DNA of 9,198 nucleotides, from assembly GCF_035306585.1 (NCBI RefSeq), contig NZ_DATGNU010000014.1, forward strand, positions 1 to 9,198, read 5' to 3'. The DNA is from Galbibacter sp035306585. GTDB lineage: Bacteria > Bacteroidota > Bacteroidia > Flavobacteriales > Flavobacteriaceae. Each line of letters opens with the position of its first letter. The first letter of the stretch is position 1. The position numbers and the translations under genes are program-made. Shown piece by piece: positions 1 through 7,700 of this stretch. The notes below the pieces were generated by a model. That model made no database searches. It was not told the DNA's origin and saw only the letters and a list, made by a program, of their open reading frames with translations.

Positions 1-518
1 GCGTCTATAGAAATATCTTTGATGCCATGGCAAGGAGTTTAAATATCGAAAAAATAGCCAAAACCTTTGATGATGGAGAGGAGCACTATTAAGGGTTGGA
101 AGTAGCTAAAAAAACATATAAATAGTGGTCATACGGCGGGCTTAAAAAAGAAAAATTAAAAAACGAACTTAGACAAAAAGAAATCAGCAAAAAGAGCATC
201 TCCACCTTAATTGATCACATCAACGATAGTTTTATGTTCGATAAGGAATGGGATCACTTCTACTCTCTTTTTAACGAAATACACCCCGCCTTTATTAGTA
301 ACTTAAAAGAGAATCATCCGAACTTGAGTGAGCGCGATTTTAAATTATGTGCTTTAATCCTTATGAAATTCACCTCCAAGGATATTGCCACCTTATTTGG
401 GATCTCTGTAAGTTCGGTCAAGATTGCAAGGCATCGATTAAAGAAAAAACTCCATTTGGAGTCCAATGAAAAAGTACTCGATAGGCTCTTGGAGATTTCA
501 AAAGTCACTACCACATAG
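1..518 (+). pseudogene. Decayed LuxR-type helix-turn-helix regulator, 3' part
   Basis: The frame through position 3 reads VYRNIFDAMARSLNIEKIAK..., meets TAA at 90-92 and TAG at 123-125, then stays open to the TAG stop at 516-518. After the second stop comes a Lys/Glu-rich, probably coiled-coil stretch (about 144-215), then an HPAFISNLKENHPNLSERD segment and a LuxR-type helix-turn-helix (KDIATLFGISVSSVKIARHRLKKKL, about 381-455). This order of coiled coil, 'HPxF' segment and HTH is the C-terminal layout of Bacteroidota regulators that carry an N-terminal sensor (TPR or Y_Y_Y) and a membrane helix. Neither is visible here, so the gene looks decayed and runs off the left edge. The first in-frame start after the stops is ATG 234, which would give a 94-residue protein that is essentially the DNA-binding domain alone; whether it is made is unknown. 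The HTH assignment is firm. The pseudogene call rests on the two in-frame stops and is moderate. Confidence 0.62.
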
Positions 519-551
519 AAATTTTTAGAATTTTGGAGAAAGCGGTAGATG

Positions 552-653
552 GAGGCACAAAAAAATATTACAAATAGTAATCACCTAGTATTAGAACTCT
601 AATGTGCTACTACTTGTAATATTTTTCAAAAACTTCTTCGTGTAAAGTGCCTC
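552..653. repeat. Outer inverted repeat around the convergent hairpin
   Basis: GAGGCAC at 552-558 and GTGCCTC at 647-653 form a perfect 7-bp inverted repeat enclosing the long hairpin, so about 100 bases could fold as one nested structure. GTGCCTCA (647-654) can also pair at 7 of 8 positions with TGAGGTAC (664-671) inside the end of the gre-like gene, giving a competing small hairpin. It may be only an extended terminator or a small dispersed palindromic element; nothing here distinguishes these. Confidence 0.4.
561..626. terminator. Long hairpin between convergent genes, probable bidirectional terminator
   Basis: Arms 561-579 (AAAAATATTACAAATAGTA) and 608-626 (TACTACTTGTAATATTTTT) are complementary at 18 of 19 positions. 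Inside them, CAC 582-584 pairs with GTG 604-606, and ATTAG 590-594 pairs with CTAAT 599-603 around the loop AACT. The A-run on the left and T-run on the right give a U-tract for transcripts in both directions. The hairpin lies between the stop of the HTH remnant (518) and the stop of the convergent gre-like gene (660). Function is inferred from position and shape. Confidence 0.6.
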
Positions 654-659
654 ACGATT

Positions 660-1064
660 TTATTGAGGTACTACCTCTGAATTTTCAACCTCGGTCACTG
701 TGATGGTCTGTGGCCCAGCAGGGAATTTCCAAGTAAAGACATCACCCTTACGGTGACCGTATAAGGCAAATCCCATTGGTGAAAGGATTGAAAATAGATT
801 TTGTTTTATATTGCTATCCTTAGGATGGACAATCTTAAATGTATTTGTCCAACCATTACCTAAGTGAACTGTCACCCTTGAATTAAGACGTACTGCATCA
901 TCAGGCATTTCTTCCTGAGTTAAAACTTGTGAATCCTTAAATTCCTCCAACAATTCCTTAACAGACTGCTTAAGAACATTATCATTAAAATAATTTGAAT
1001 TCTTTACTAACTCTTTAAGAACCTCTAGTTCATTCTTCTCGATGATTAATTTTGTTTTTTCCAT
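660..1064 (-). CDS. GreA/GreB-family (Rnk-like) RNA polymerase-binding protein
   Basis: 134 residues. Residues 50-130 match the C-terminal FKBP-like domain of the GreA/GreB/Rnk family: 'MPDDAVRLNSRV' (53-64), then 'ILSPMGFALYGHRKGD' (93-108), the family's S-P-x-G-x-A-L-x-G-x-x-x-G-D signature. This domain docks at the RNA polymerase secondary channel. Residues 1-50 are helical and much shorter than the GreA coiled coil (GreA is about 158 residues), and I cannot identify the acidic tip pair needed for transcript cleavage. Rnk-type modulation of polymerase is therefore likelier than true GreA cleavage activity. The ATG at 1062-1064 is preceded by an A-rich leader without a clear Shine-Dalgarno sequence, as is usual in this phylum. 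The gene is a single unit: convergent with the HTH remnant and separated from the efflux operon by about 610 bases. I found no TAnnTTTG box upstream. Family membership is quite sure; the exact role is not. Confidence 0.85.
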   Translation of the reverse strand: MEKTKLIIEKNELEVLKELVKNSNYFNDNVLKQSVKELLEEFKDSQVLTQEEMPDDAVRLNSRVTVHLGNGWTNTFKIVHPKDSNIKQNLFSILSPMGFALYGHRKGDVFTWKFPAGPQTITVTEVENSEVVPQ

Positions 1065-1257
1065 GATCTTATTCTTGTAATGAAGATAATTTCTTCTTTT
1101 TATTGTTTGTTTAAAAGTCTAAAATTGGTGTGTAATATAAATTTAATTGTCTTGCTGTATACCTTATGCATTACATATTAAACAGCAACAGGTATCCCAG
1201 AAGAATCAAATGACCCCTCTAAAACCTATTTCTTGACAATTATACATAATAATGTAA

Positions 1258-1309
1258 GGTATCCCCCAGCTAATTGACTTTTTCAAATAAATTAGCCTAG
1301 CGAAATACC
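1258..1309. repeat. Nested inverted repeat
   Basis: GGTAT (1258-1262) pairs with ATACC (1305-1309), and inside it GCTAATT (1269-1275) pairs with AATTAGC (1290-1296) across a 14-base loop. The two stems are separated by an unpaired 6- and 8-base interior. On the plus strand an AT-rich stretch (CTTAATTATTTT) follows. No gene obviously needs a terminator here, so the function is unknown and chance is possible in such AT-rich sequence. Confidence 0.3.
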
Positions 1310-1437
1310 CTTAATTATTTTGAATTCAAAAAGAAGACAAAATGTACTCACCTTATAATAGCAAATGTTATGCCTTATTTTAAGCCCACACCCCCTATCT
1401 TTAATAAGATACTTACAATCAATAAGTTAACATAAAA

Positions 1438-1554
1438 ATGAGAATATTTCAAATTATTTTATGGGGAATAATTCCCCGCTTAAGAAAATACGCCCCGATA
1501 GGATATCTGGCATCAATTCGCAAGCAAAATAATAACTCCCTTAGAAAAAGTTAG
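1438..1554 (+). CDS. Doubtful 38-residue cationic small ORF
   Basis: An ATG preceded by an A-rich leader (AACATAAAAATG) opens 38 codons ending in TAG. The peptide starts MRIFQIILWGII, a short hydrophobic segment, and continues with a basic tail. It has eight Arg/Lys and no Asp/Glu. I do not recognise it. Such composition can occur in small membrane-active peptides, but an ORF this short also arises by chance. It stands alone in the gap, with no promoter box seen. Low confidence that it is translated. Confidence 0.2.
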   Translation: MRIFQIILWGIIPRLRKYAPIGYLASIRKQNNNSLRKS

Positions 1555-1557
1555 GTT

Positions 1558-1569
1558 ACCGCTAGCGGT
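1558..1569. repeat. GC-rich 12-bp perfect palindrome
   Basis: ACCGCTAGCGGT is a perfect palindrome and stands out in AT-rich surroundings, 45 bases on the operon-distal side of the terminator-like hairpin. It could be a protein-binding site or part of a dispersed repeat; there is no direct evidence for either. Confidence 0.4.
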
Positions 1570-1613
1570 GGCATTGATTTTAAACCTTTATAGGGTGTGG
1601 TTTGTTAAATTAC

Positions 1614-1653
1614 ATTCCTCTATGAACAAGCCGGGCCTCGCTCATAGAGGAAT
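1614..1653 (-). terminator. Hairpin behind the efflux operon, probable terminator
   Basis: ATTCCTCTATGA (1614-1625) and TCATAGAGGAAT (1642-1653) form a perfect 12-bp stem with a 16-base GC-rich loop. It starts 24 bases after the stop codon of the outer-membrane-factor gene. In the minus direction the sequence after the stem is GTAATTTAACAAA, AT-rich but without a solid T-run, so it may act as a weak intrinsic terminator or as an mRNA 3'-end stabiliser. Confidence 0.5.
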
Positions 1654-1676
1654 TAACCATAAGTTACATGAAAATC

Positions 1677-3143
1677 TTACCTCTGCTCAGATTCATCCAG
1701 TTCCCATCCACCCCCTAAGGCACGATAAAGATGAATTCGAGCTGTCAGCAAGTTCGTTTTAGTGGTGACCAAATTTAACTCTGTTTCCAAAGCCTCCCCC
1801 TGAGCTCGAATTACCTCTAGATAATCTGCAAAACCAGATTGAAACAACATACGAGAACTCTTTAGAGCATTCTGTGCTACGGATTGTTTTTTAATGGCAA
1901 TATCTAATTGATCCTCTAATCTTTGTAATGACACCAAGGTATTTCGAACATCAACTACAGCACTGTATACATTGCGCTGAAAATCAATTTCTGCCTTATC
2001 GCGTTCTAGTTTAGCAACTTCAAATTCTGTTGTGAGCTTTCGACCATTTAAAAGTGGTGCGGATAAGCTTCCTACAATACCCCCTAGCAATGACCCTGGA
2101 ATATTAAACCAGTTCTGTGGCAATACTGATTCTAATCCTCCCTCCATGGATATCGACAAATTAGGCAAACGTTGCGCTTGGGTAACCCCAACGCGAGCAT
2201 TAGCAGCCGCGAGGCCATAAAGAGACACTTGAACATCTGGGCGGTTCTGTATCAAATACAAAGGCAACCTATGCACCTCCTGGTAAGGCAATTCATCCTT
2301 GATTACACTAGTGCCTCGATCTACTTTTCCAGGTAATTCACCAACGAGCAAACGCAAGTTATTTTCTTGAATTTCACGGGTTTCTTCCAGCTGAGACATG
2401 AGCGCAGAAGCCTCTAGTACTTGAATTTCTGATTGCTGAACTGCTAAGGCAGATACTTCGCCTGCATTGTATAGCAGCTTAATCATTTGCAAGGTACTAT
2501 CTCTAAATTTGTGATTCTTACGGGCCACCTCAAACTGCTCATCCAAGCGTAAGAGGGTGTAATAGTCCTCCGCTACTGTAGCTACTAATTCAGTTTGTAT
2601 CACTTTACGAGCTACATAAGATTGCTGATACAATGCACGAGCACCAATTTTTTGATTTCTCAATTTTCCCCAAATATCAATTTCCCAATCAAAAAGCGCG
2701 GTACTACTAAAGGAAGAGTTATTTACAAATCCATTTTTTGGAGGGTCCGTCCCTTTGTGCTCATACCAACCGGATTCAGGAGAGTTACTACTATTCTCTG
2801 AGCTCCACTCTCTTTCGATGTTCAAAAGATTTAGATTGAGTGTTGGAAGAAAAGCAACTTTAGACTCCTTGTAATACTGATCATTTATGGCGATATCCTT
2901 ATCAGCCATACGCATTTCAAAGTTATTCTTAAAGGCACTTTCAATGAGTCGACTCAAAGCGGAATCCTTAAAGAGTTGCGCTCTAGGGATCAGTACGCTA
3001 TCGGGCACTTGTGATATGGAGTCAGGAAGTCGAAAAACCGCTGGGAGTTCCATATCCTTTGTGGAATAATCTTTTTTGGCGCTACAGGCAACCAAAGAGA
3101 TAATAAAAGTTATTACCGTGATGTATTTTAAACAACTTCGCAT
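1677..3143 (-). CDS. RND efflux outer-membrane factor, TolC/NodT family lipoprotein
   Basis: 488 residues, the usual OprM/CmeC/NodT length. It forms the trimeric outer-membrane channel and periplasmic tunnel through which the pump exports its substrates. A lipoprotein signal peptide ends in the lipobox LVAC (Cys20). Two OEP repeats follow, roughly residues 60-265 and 290-478. Family marks are FDWEIDIWGKLR (151-162), YNAGEVSALAVQQSE (225-239), RPDV (301-304), the 'ANARVGVTQAQRLPNLSIS' region (314-332), FQSGFADYLEVIRAQ (434-448) and the terminal LYRALGGGW (472-480). It is the last gene of the operon. Its ATG follows the pump stop codon by 8 bases (GTGTAGCC), so translational coupling is likely. 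A hairpin follows the gene. The frame is intact with no missing segment. The drug or substrate range cannot be read from sequence. Confidence 0.95.
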   Translation of the reverse strand: MRSCLKYITVITFIISLVACSAKKDYSTKDMELPAVFRLPDSISQVPDSVLIPRAQLFKDSALSRLIESAFKNNFEMRMADKDIAINDQYYKESKVAFLPTLNLNLLNIEREWSSENSSNSPESGWYEHKGTDPPKNGFVNNSSFSSTALFDWEIDIWGKLRNQKIGARALYQQSYVARKVIQTELVATVAEDYYTLLRLDEQFEVARKNHKFRDSTLQMIKLLYNAGEVSALAVQQSEIQVLEASALMSQLEETREIQENNLRLLVGELPGKVDRGTSVIKDELPYQEVHRLPLYLIQNRPDVQVSLYGLAAANARVGVTQAQRLPNLSISMEGGLESVLPQNWFNIPGSLLGGIVGSLSAPLLNGRKLTTEFEVAKLERDKAEIDFQRNVYSAVVDVRNTLVSLQRLEDQLDIAIKKQSVAQNALKSSRMLFQSGFADYLEVIRAQGEALETELNLVTTKTNLLTARIHLYRALGGGWELDESEQR

Positions 3144-3151
3144 GGCTACAC

Positions 3152-6100
3152 TTATTTTTCTCTTTTAATATTAACTTTTAATTTTTCATCCAAGGTTTGG
3201 AAGACAACAAACAACACCGGAATAATAAACACTCCTAGAATCACCCCAGATAGCATTCCTCCAGCTGCTGCATAACTAATCGAATGGTTCCCCACTGCCG
3301 ATGGTCCGGAGGACCACATTAATGGAATCATCCCAGCAACAAATGCAAGAGATGTCATCAAAATAGGACGCAAGCGCAAACGTGCACCAATGATTGCCGA
3401 TTGTACTATACTCATACCTCTTTCTCTTTGCTGCATTGAATATTCCACAATCAATATGGCATTCTTAGCCAGGAGTCCTATCAGCATCAGCAACCCAACT
3501 TGTACATAGATATTGTTTTCCAACCCGACCAAATTGATCAGTCCATACACTCCTATAAGGCCCACTGGAACGGATAACAAAATTGAAAGTGGTAAAATAT
3601 AACTTTCATACTGAGCGGTAAGTAGCAAGTATACAAAAAGAAAGCTAAGAATGATGATAAAGGCTGTTTGTCCTGAAGATAATTTCTCTTCGCGACTCAA
3701 ACCAGTCCAGTCCGTTTTGTAGTTCCCAGGTAGCTTTTCTTGAGTCACCTCCTCAATGGCATCCATTACTTCCCCTGTACTATAACCACTAGCTGGGATA
3801 GCACTAACCTCCACGCTGTTGTACATATTATGCCGAGTGGTAATTTCTGCACCAAAACTTCGCCGAAGTTTTACCAATGTGGAAACTGGAACCATATTCC
3901 CGTCTTTACTACGGGCGTATATGTTATCGAGGGAGGATGGTGAAGCAGTAAGGTTTGGCTCTCCTTGAACATACACAAAGTTCAAGCGATTAAAAAGATT
4001 AAACTCGCTGGTTCTAACACGAGAATAATAGCGCCTTACATTGTTTAACATGTCATAAATACCAACGCCCATTACCTTTGCCTTTTCCCTATCTACCTCA
4101 ATCTCCATTTGAGGGAAATTGGCGTCGAAGGTAGTGGTTGCTTGTAATATTTCAGGACGTGCATTGAGATCCGCTAAAAATTGTTGAGATACCTTTCCAA
4201 GGGCTTGAAAATCTTCACCAATAACATCCTCAACTACGAATCGCACTCCATTTTGATCCCCAAAACCTTGAACGGTAGGACGCGTATATACAGAAACCTC
4301 CGCATCCTTAATACCTGATAAATCTGCTCTTAATGTATCAATGAATTGATTAATATCCCGGATTCCTTTTCGCTGGTTATGAGGATACATATTAATATAC
4401 CCCATGGCATAAGAAGAGCTCGTTGTATTATCAATAGCATTATAACCTGAAGAGGTGGATATGGTTTTAATTTCTTCACGATCCTTAAATTTGGTTATGG
4501 CTTTTTCAAGTAAATTGTTAGTCCTTGCCAAAGAAGAACCTGGAGGAAGTTTTAAAGAGAAGATTATAAATCCATTATCTTCATCTGGAATAAACGAAGA
4601 AGGGGTGTACTGCATGGCTAAGAATCCAAAGAGCGATATGATGGCCAATCCTCCTAAGGCCAATTTTCTTCTTCTAATGAGTACAATGATGGATTTAATA
4701 TACCGATGAGACATCTTGTCATAGGCGGTATTAAAATTCGCAAAGAATATCTTTAAAAGAGATCGGGCTTTGTCTCTTTTTCTCTTAGGTTTATTAGGAT
4801 CTATTATTTGACTTTCGGAGCTTGTGTCCTTGTCCTTATTGGGATTTTTAAGAATCAGCGAACAAAGCGCAGGTGATAAGGTCAAAGCATTTATTGCAGA
4901 AATCAAAATCGCTATAGCTAACGTATAGGCAAACTGCTTATAAAAAATTCCTGATGGCCCTTGCATAAAACCAATGGGCAGAAACACAGCGGTCATTACC
5001 AAGGTTATAGAAACAATAGCTGGAGCAATTTCTCCCATGGTACTTACGGAGGCCTGATAAGGGTTTTCATTCCCCCGCCCCATTTTCTCGTGTATAGCTT
5101 CCACCACAACGATTGCATCATCCACCACAATACCAATAGATAACACTAAGGCAAACATGGTCAGGACATTTATGGAGAAGCCTAATAAATAAATAACGAA
5201 AAAGGTTCCTATTAAAGCTACAGGAATCGTAATTGCAGGAATAATAGAGGTTCTAAGGTCTTGCAAGAAGATAAATATAATAATAAACACCAGAATAAAG
5301 GCCTCTATCAGGGTATGCACCACCTGTTTAATTGAATTATCAACCTGATCCTTAACACTATAAGAAATATTATATTTCATCCCCTCTGGAAAAGTTTCAA
5401 ATAACTCTTCCAATGTCTGACGTATGGCAATATCAATATCTCGTGCGTTCGCTCCACTGTTCTGGGTAATATCCATGGTCAGCCCCGGCATCCCATCCAC
5501 CGTATTCATCGCATTGGTATTGGTAGCTTCAATTCCCACACGTGCCACATCTTTTAAGCGAAGTATCGACCCCTCATCAGTGGTTTTTAATATAATATTT
5601 TCAAATTCTTCCTTGGATGTAAATCGACCACCGTATTTAATGGTAAGCTGAAACTCTTGATCCGTGTTCTGACCGAACTGTCCTGGAGCAATCTCAAAGT
5701 TCTGATCATCAATTGCTTTATCAATATCACTAGGGACCAATTCATAGGCCCGTAATTTATTAGGATCCAACCAAATCCGAACGGCGTAGTTCCTCCCACC
5801 GATTCTCGATACCGTTGCCACCCCATCGATACGTTGAAGGGGTCGAATGATATTAATATTGGTGAAGGACTGTAAAAAAGTTTCATCAAAGGAGGGATCA
5901 TCACTATAAATATTGATCGTCATAATAGAGCCTGATTGCCGAGGTTTTACAGTAACCCCACTTTCAATCACCTCCACTGGAAGGTTGGTTGTTGCGTCAG
6001 AAACTCGGTTTTGTACCTTTACAGCAGCCTCATCTGGATCGATACCCTGTTTAAAATACACCGTTATCGAAGCGCTCCCAGTAGAGGCCTTAGAACGCAT

Positions 6101-6331
6101 ATAATTCATCCCTTCTACCCCATTGATGGTGGTCTCTAAAGGCATCAGTACACTACTAGTTACAGTTTCTGCACTTGCTCCAGGATAGGAAGCGGAGATG
6201 TTTACACTCGGCGGCGCAATATCTGGAAAACGCGTAATGGGTAATTCCACCAATCCAACAAATCCTAATACAAGGATAATCAGAGAAATTACTGTTGATA
6301 AGATAGGACGATCTATAAATTTTTTTAACAT
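3152..6331 (-). CDS. RND multidrug efflux pump, HAE1/AcrB-type permease
   Basis: 1059 residues, full length for AcrB/MexB-type pumps (about 1030-1060). It is the proton-driven inner-membrane trimer that takes substrates from periplasm or membrane and passes them to the outer-membrane channel. It starts with MLKKFIDRPI, the N-terminal amphipathic helix typical of the family, followed by TM1 (about 11-30). The first periplasmic loop is 31-338, TM2-6 about 339-495, a charged cytoplasmic linker 496-525, TM7 about 555-575, the second periplasmic loop to about 885 and TM8-12 about 890-1047. The proton relay is present: D404-D405 in GIVVDDAIVVVEAIHE (TM4) and K956 in LLAKNAILIVEYS (TM10), matching AcrB D407, D408 and K940. 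The gene follows the adaptor gene after a 128-base spacer and precedes the outer-membrane factor by 8 bases. HAE1 features (no metal-site CusA signature seen) favour drugs or amphiphiles, but the substrate is unknown. Confidence 0.97.
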   Translation of the reverse strand: MLKKFIDRPILSTVISLIILVLGFVGLVELPITRFPDIAPPSVNISASYPGASAETVTSSVLMPLETTINGVEGMNYMRSKASTGSASITVYFKQGIDPDEAAVKVQNRVSDATTNLPVEVIESGVTVKPRQSGSIMTINIYSDDPSFDETFLQSFTNINIIRPLQRIDGVATVSRIGGRNYAVRIWLDPNKLRAYELVPSDIDKAIDDQNFEIAPGQFGQNTDQEFQLTIKYGGRFTSKEEFENIILKTTDEGSILRLKDVARVGIEATNTNAMNTVDGMPGLTMDITQNSGANARDIDIAIRQTLEELFETFPEGMKYNISYSVKDQVDNSIKQVVHTLIEAFILVFIIIFIFLQDLRTSIIPAITIPVALIGTFFVIYLLGFSINVLTMFALVLSIGIVVDDAIVVVEAIHEKMGRGNENPYQASVSTMGEIAPAIVSITLVMTAVFLPIGFMQGPSGIFYKQFAYTLAIAILISAINALTLSPALCSLILKNPNKDKDTSSESQIIDPNKPKRKRDKARSLLKIFFANFNTAYDKMSHRYIKSIIVLIRRRKLALGGLAIISLFGFLAMQYTPSSFIPDEDNGFIIFSLKLPPGSSLARTNNLLEKAITKFKDREEIKTISTSSGYNAIDNTTSSSYAMGYINMYPHNQRKGIRDINQFIDTLRADLSGIKDAEVSVYTRPTVQGFGDQNGVRFVVEDVIGEDFQALGKVSQQFLADLNARPEILQATTTFDANFPQMEIEVDREKAKVMGVGIYDMLNNVRRYYSRVRTSEFNLFNRLNFVYVQGEPNLTASPSSLDNIYARSKDGNMVPVSTLVKLRRSFGAEITTRHNMYNSVEVSAIPASGYSTGEVMDAIEEVTQEKLPGNYKTDWTGLSREEKLSSGQTAFIIILSFLFVYLLLTAQYESYILPLSILLSVPVGLIGVYGLINLVGLENNIYVQVGLLMLIGLLAKNAILIVEYSMQQRERGMSIVQSAIIGARLRLRPILMTSLAFVAGMIPLMWSSGPSAVGNHSISYAAAGGMLSGVILGVFIIPVLFVVFQTLDEKLKVNIKREK

Positions 6332-6459
6332 TGCTTTTGAAATTTATACATGATAACCGCCCCTTATAAATTTTAATAACACAACCTCATCAATGGACTT
6401 GATTGAAGTCAAGGCGCTTAAAAATTATAAATAAAGAGTGGTTAATCAGCTTGTTTTAG
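6332..6459. promoter_or_regulatory. Adaptor-pump spacer with candidate operator palindrome
   Basis: This 128-base spacer is long for an RND operon, where adaptor and pump genes are often close. Around 6396-6413 two overlapping inverted repeats can form: GACTT-GATTG-AAGTC (6396-6410) and CTTGA-TTGAAG-TCAAG (6398-6413). Either could be a dimeric regulator site or a small attenuating hairpin setting the adaptor-to-pump ratio. I saw no TAnnTTTG box for the minus strand here, so an internal promoter is not supported. Confidence 0.35.
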
Positions 6460-7674
6460 TTAATCCTTATGATTCATGGAATCAATCAACTTTTGGGAAT
6501 TACTTGTAGGAGCAACCAAGGTATCAGGAAGATAAGGCAACGGTTTGATTTTCGTACTGTCCGATACCTTCTCCATACCTCCTACCAAAATTCGATCGCC
6601 CTTTTGCAGTCCAGCTGATACAATATACTGGTTATTTGGAGCTTCTGATTCTATTTCGATAAGCTGTCGAACAGTATATCCCTCAGGCGTCAATTTTATT
6701 ACAAACTTTTTAGCTTGCAATTCAAAAGTTGCTTTTTGAGGAATTAAAATTCGTCCCTTTTTAAGATCATGTCTAACTAAAGTAACAGTATTTCCTGAAC
6801 GCAACACAGCATTTTCATTAGGAAAAGTAGCTCTTATAGTTACGGTACCCGTCTTTCTATTGACTTGTCCAGAGGTTGCATCAATAAACCCATCCTTCGA
6901 GTACTCTGTGCCATCAGGCAAAATTAAGGAAACTCTTTGCCCTATTTCTTTACCTTTTTCTTTAGAAACAGTATCTCTTACAGTTGGATCGGTTTTTATC
7001 AGTTTGGAGAAATCCGATTCGTTAACTGAAAAATAGACATATATCTCTTGTACACCAGTAAGTACTGTTATTGGCTCATCATCACTTGGTTTTACCAAGT
7101 TACCAAGTCTTTTTTTGATCCGACCAATATACCCACTAACAGGAGCGGTAATGGTAGTATAACCCAATACAATTCGGGCATTACTTACAGCGGCGGAGGC
7201 TTGTTTTAAATTCGCCTCTGCTACTTTATAATTTGATTGTTCTTTCTGGAGTCGAACAGGAGCCATTACTTCATTCTCCACTAAGGGCTTTAATCGGTCA
7301 ACCTCTGTTTGTGCATTTATAAGGTTTGCTTGTTCGACATTCTCCTCAGCTATGGCGCTATTAAGATCTTCTTGATATTGCGAAGGATCAATTTTAAAAA
7401 GCTTATCTCCTTTCTCTACGTGATCACCTTCATCTACATATGCCTGCTGTAGTACGCCTTCCACTTGTGGACGAATTTCAACGTCATACTTGCCCTCTAC
7501 AGTTCCTAAAAAATTATTATCAAGAATTACAGTTGTTGTATCTACTTCAAAAACTGGAAGAGCAAGCTCATTCAAGTTTTTATCATCCTTTTTGGATGAA
7601 CAGCTAATCAATAATAGTAGTAAAGTTGATAAAACGCTAAGGATACTGATGCTACCTTGCGAAAATCTTTTCAT
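6460..7674 (-). CDS. RND efflux periplasmic adaptor (membrane fusion protein), AcrA/MexA-type lipoprotein
   Basis: 404 residues, normal for AcrA/MexA adaptors. It bridges the inner-membrane pump and the outer-membrane channel as a hexamer in the periplasm. It has a lipoprotein signal with lipobox LISC (Cys25), which would anchor it in the inner membrane. The first lipoyl half is about 65-96 (VEIRPQVEGVLQQAYVDEGD, then VEKGDKLFKIDP), an alpha-helical hairpin spans about 97-168, and the second lipoyl half is about 173-195 (TTITAPVSGYIGRI, GNLVKP). The beta-barrel domain is about 205-300, including the LRSGNTVTL turn (291-299), followed by the membrane-proximal domain to about 378 and a short polar tail. 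The ATG at 7672-7674 sits in an AT-rich leader. It is the first gene of the operon, transcribed away from the S41 gene. No repressor gene is adjacent, unlike many acrAB-type loci. Confidence 0.95.
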   Translation of the reverse strand: MKRFSQGSISILSVLSTLLLLLISCSSKKDDKNLNELALPVFEVDTTTVILDNNFLGTVEGKYDVEIRPQVEGVLQQAYVDEGDHVEKGDKLFKIDPSQYQEDLNSAIAEENVEQANLINAQTEVDRLKPLVENEVMAPVRLQKEQSNYKVAEANLKQASAAVSNARIVLGYTTITAPVSGYIGRIKKRLGNLVKPSDDEPITVLTGVQEIYVYFSVNESDFSKLIKTDPTVRDTVSKEKGKEIGQRVSLILPDGTEYSKDGFIDATSGQVNRKTGTVTIRATFPNENAVLRSGNTVTLVRHDLKKGRILIPQKATFELQAKKFVIKLTPEGYTVRQLIEIESEAPNNQYIVSAGLQKGDRILVGGMEKVSDSTKIKPLPYLPDTLVAPTSNSQKLIDSMNHKD

Positions 7675-7700
7675 TTAATTAAAACTTTAATCATTAATAT

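Larger units (their letters stand above)
1065..1676. other. Intergenic region with inverted repeats, no recognised gene
   Basis: It lies upstream of the gre-like gene and downstream of the efflux operon, both on the minus strand. It contains TTGCTG/CAGCAA arms (1152-1157, 1183-1188), a nested inverted repeat at 1258-1309, a short doubtful ORF at 1438-1554, a 12-bp palindrome at 1558-1569 and the hairpin at 1614-1653. I see no tRNA, rRNA or known riboswitch. The plus-strand ORF 1568-1762 runs antisense into the outer-membrane-factor gene and I do not believe it is a gene. Confidence 0.6.

Noticed and set aside
660..1064. Naming the gene greA
   Set aside because: The N-terminal coiled coil is too short and the acidic tip is not identifiable; only the C-terminal domain is supported, so no symbol is given.
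1233..1257. TTGACA followed by AT-rich sequence, resembling an E. coli sigma-70 promoter
   Set aside because: There is no good -10 at the right spacing, and Bacteroidota use a different consensus; no gene starts suitably downstream.
1568..1762. 64-codon plus-strand ORF
   Set aside because: It runs through the palindrome and hairpin and then antisense into the end of the outer-membrane-factor gene; the product has no recognisable family features.
5587..5904. 105-codon minus-strand ORF
   Set aside because: It lies wholly inside the RND pump gene in another frame; the pump frame is unambiguous.
3152..6331. Heavy-metal (CusA/CzcA) type pump
   Set aside because: The N-terminus, length and TM4/TM10 motifs fit HAE1/AcrB pumps, and I saw no methionine metal-site pattern or metal-binding partner genes.
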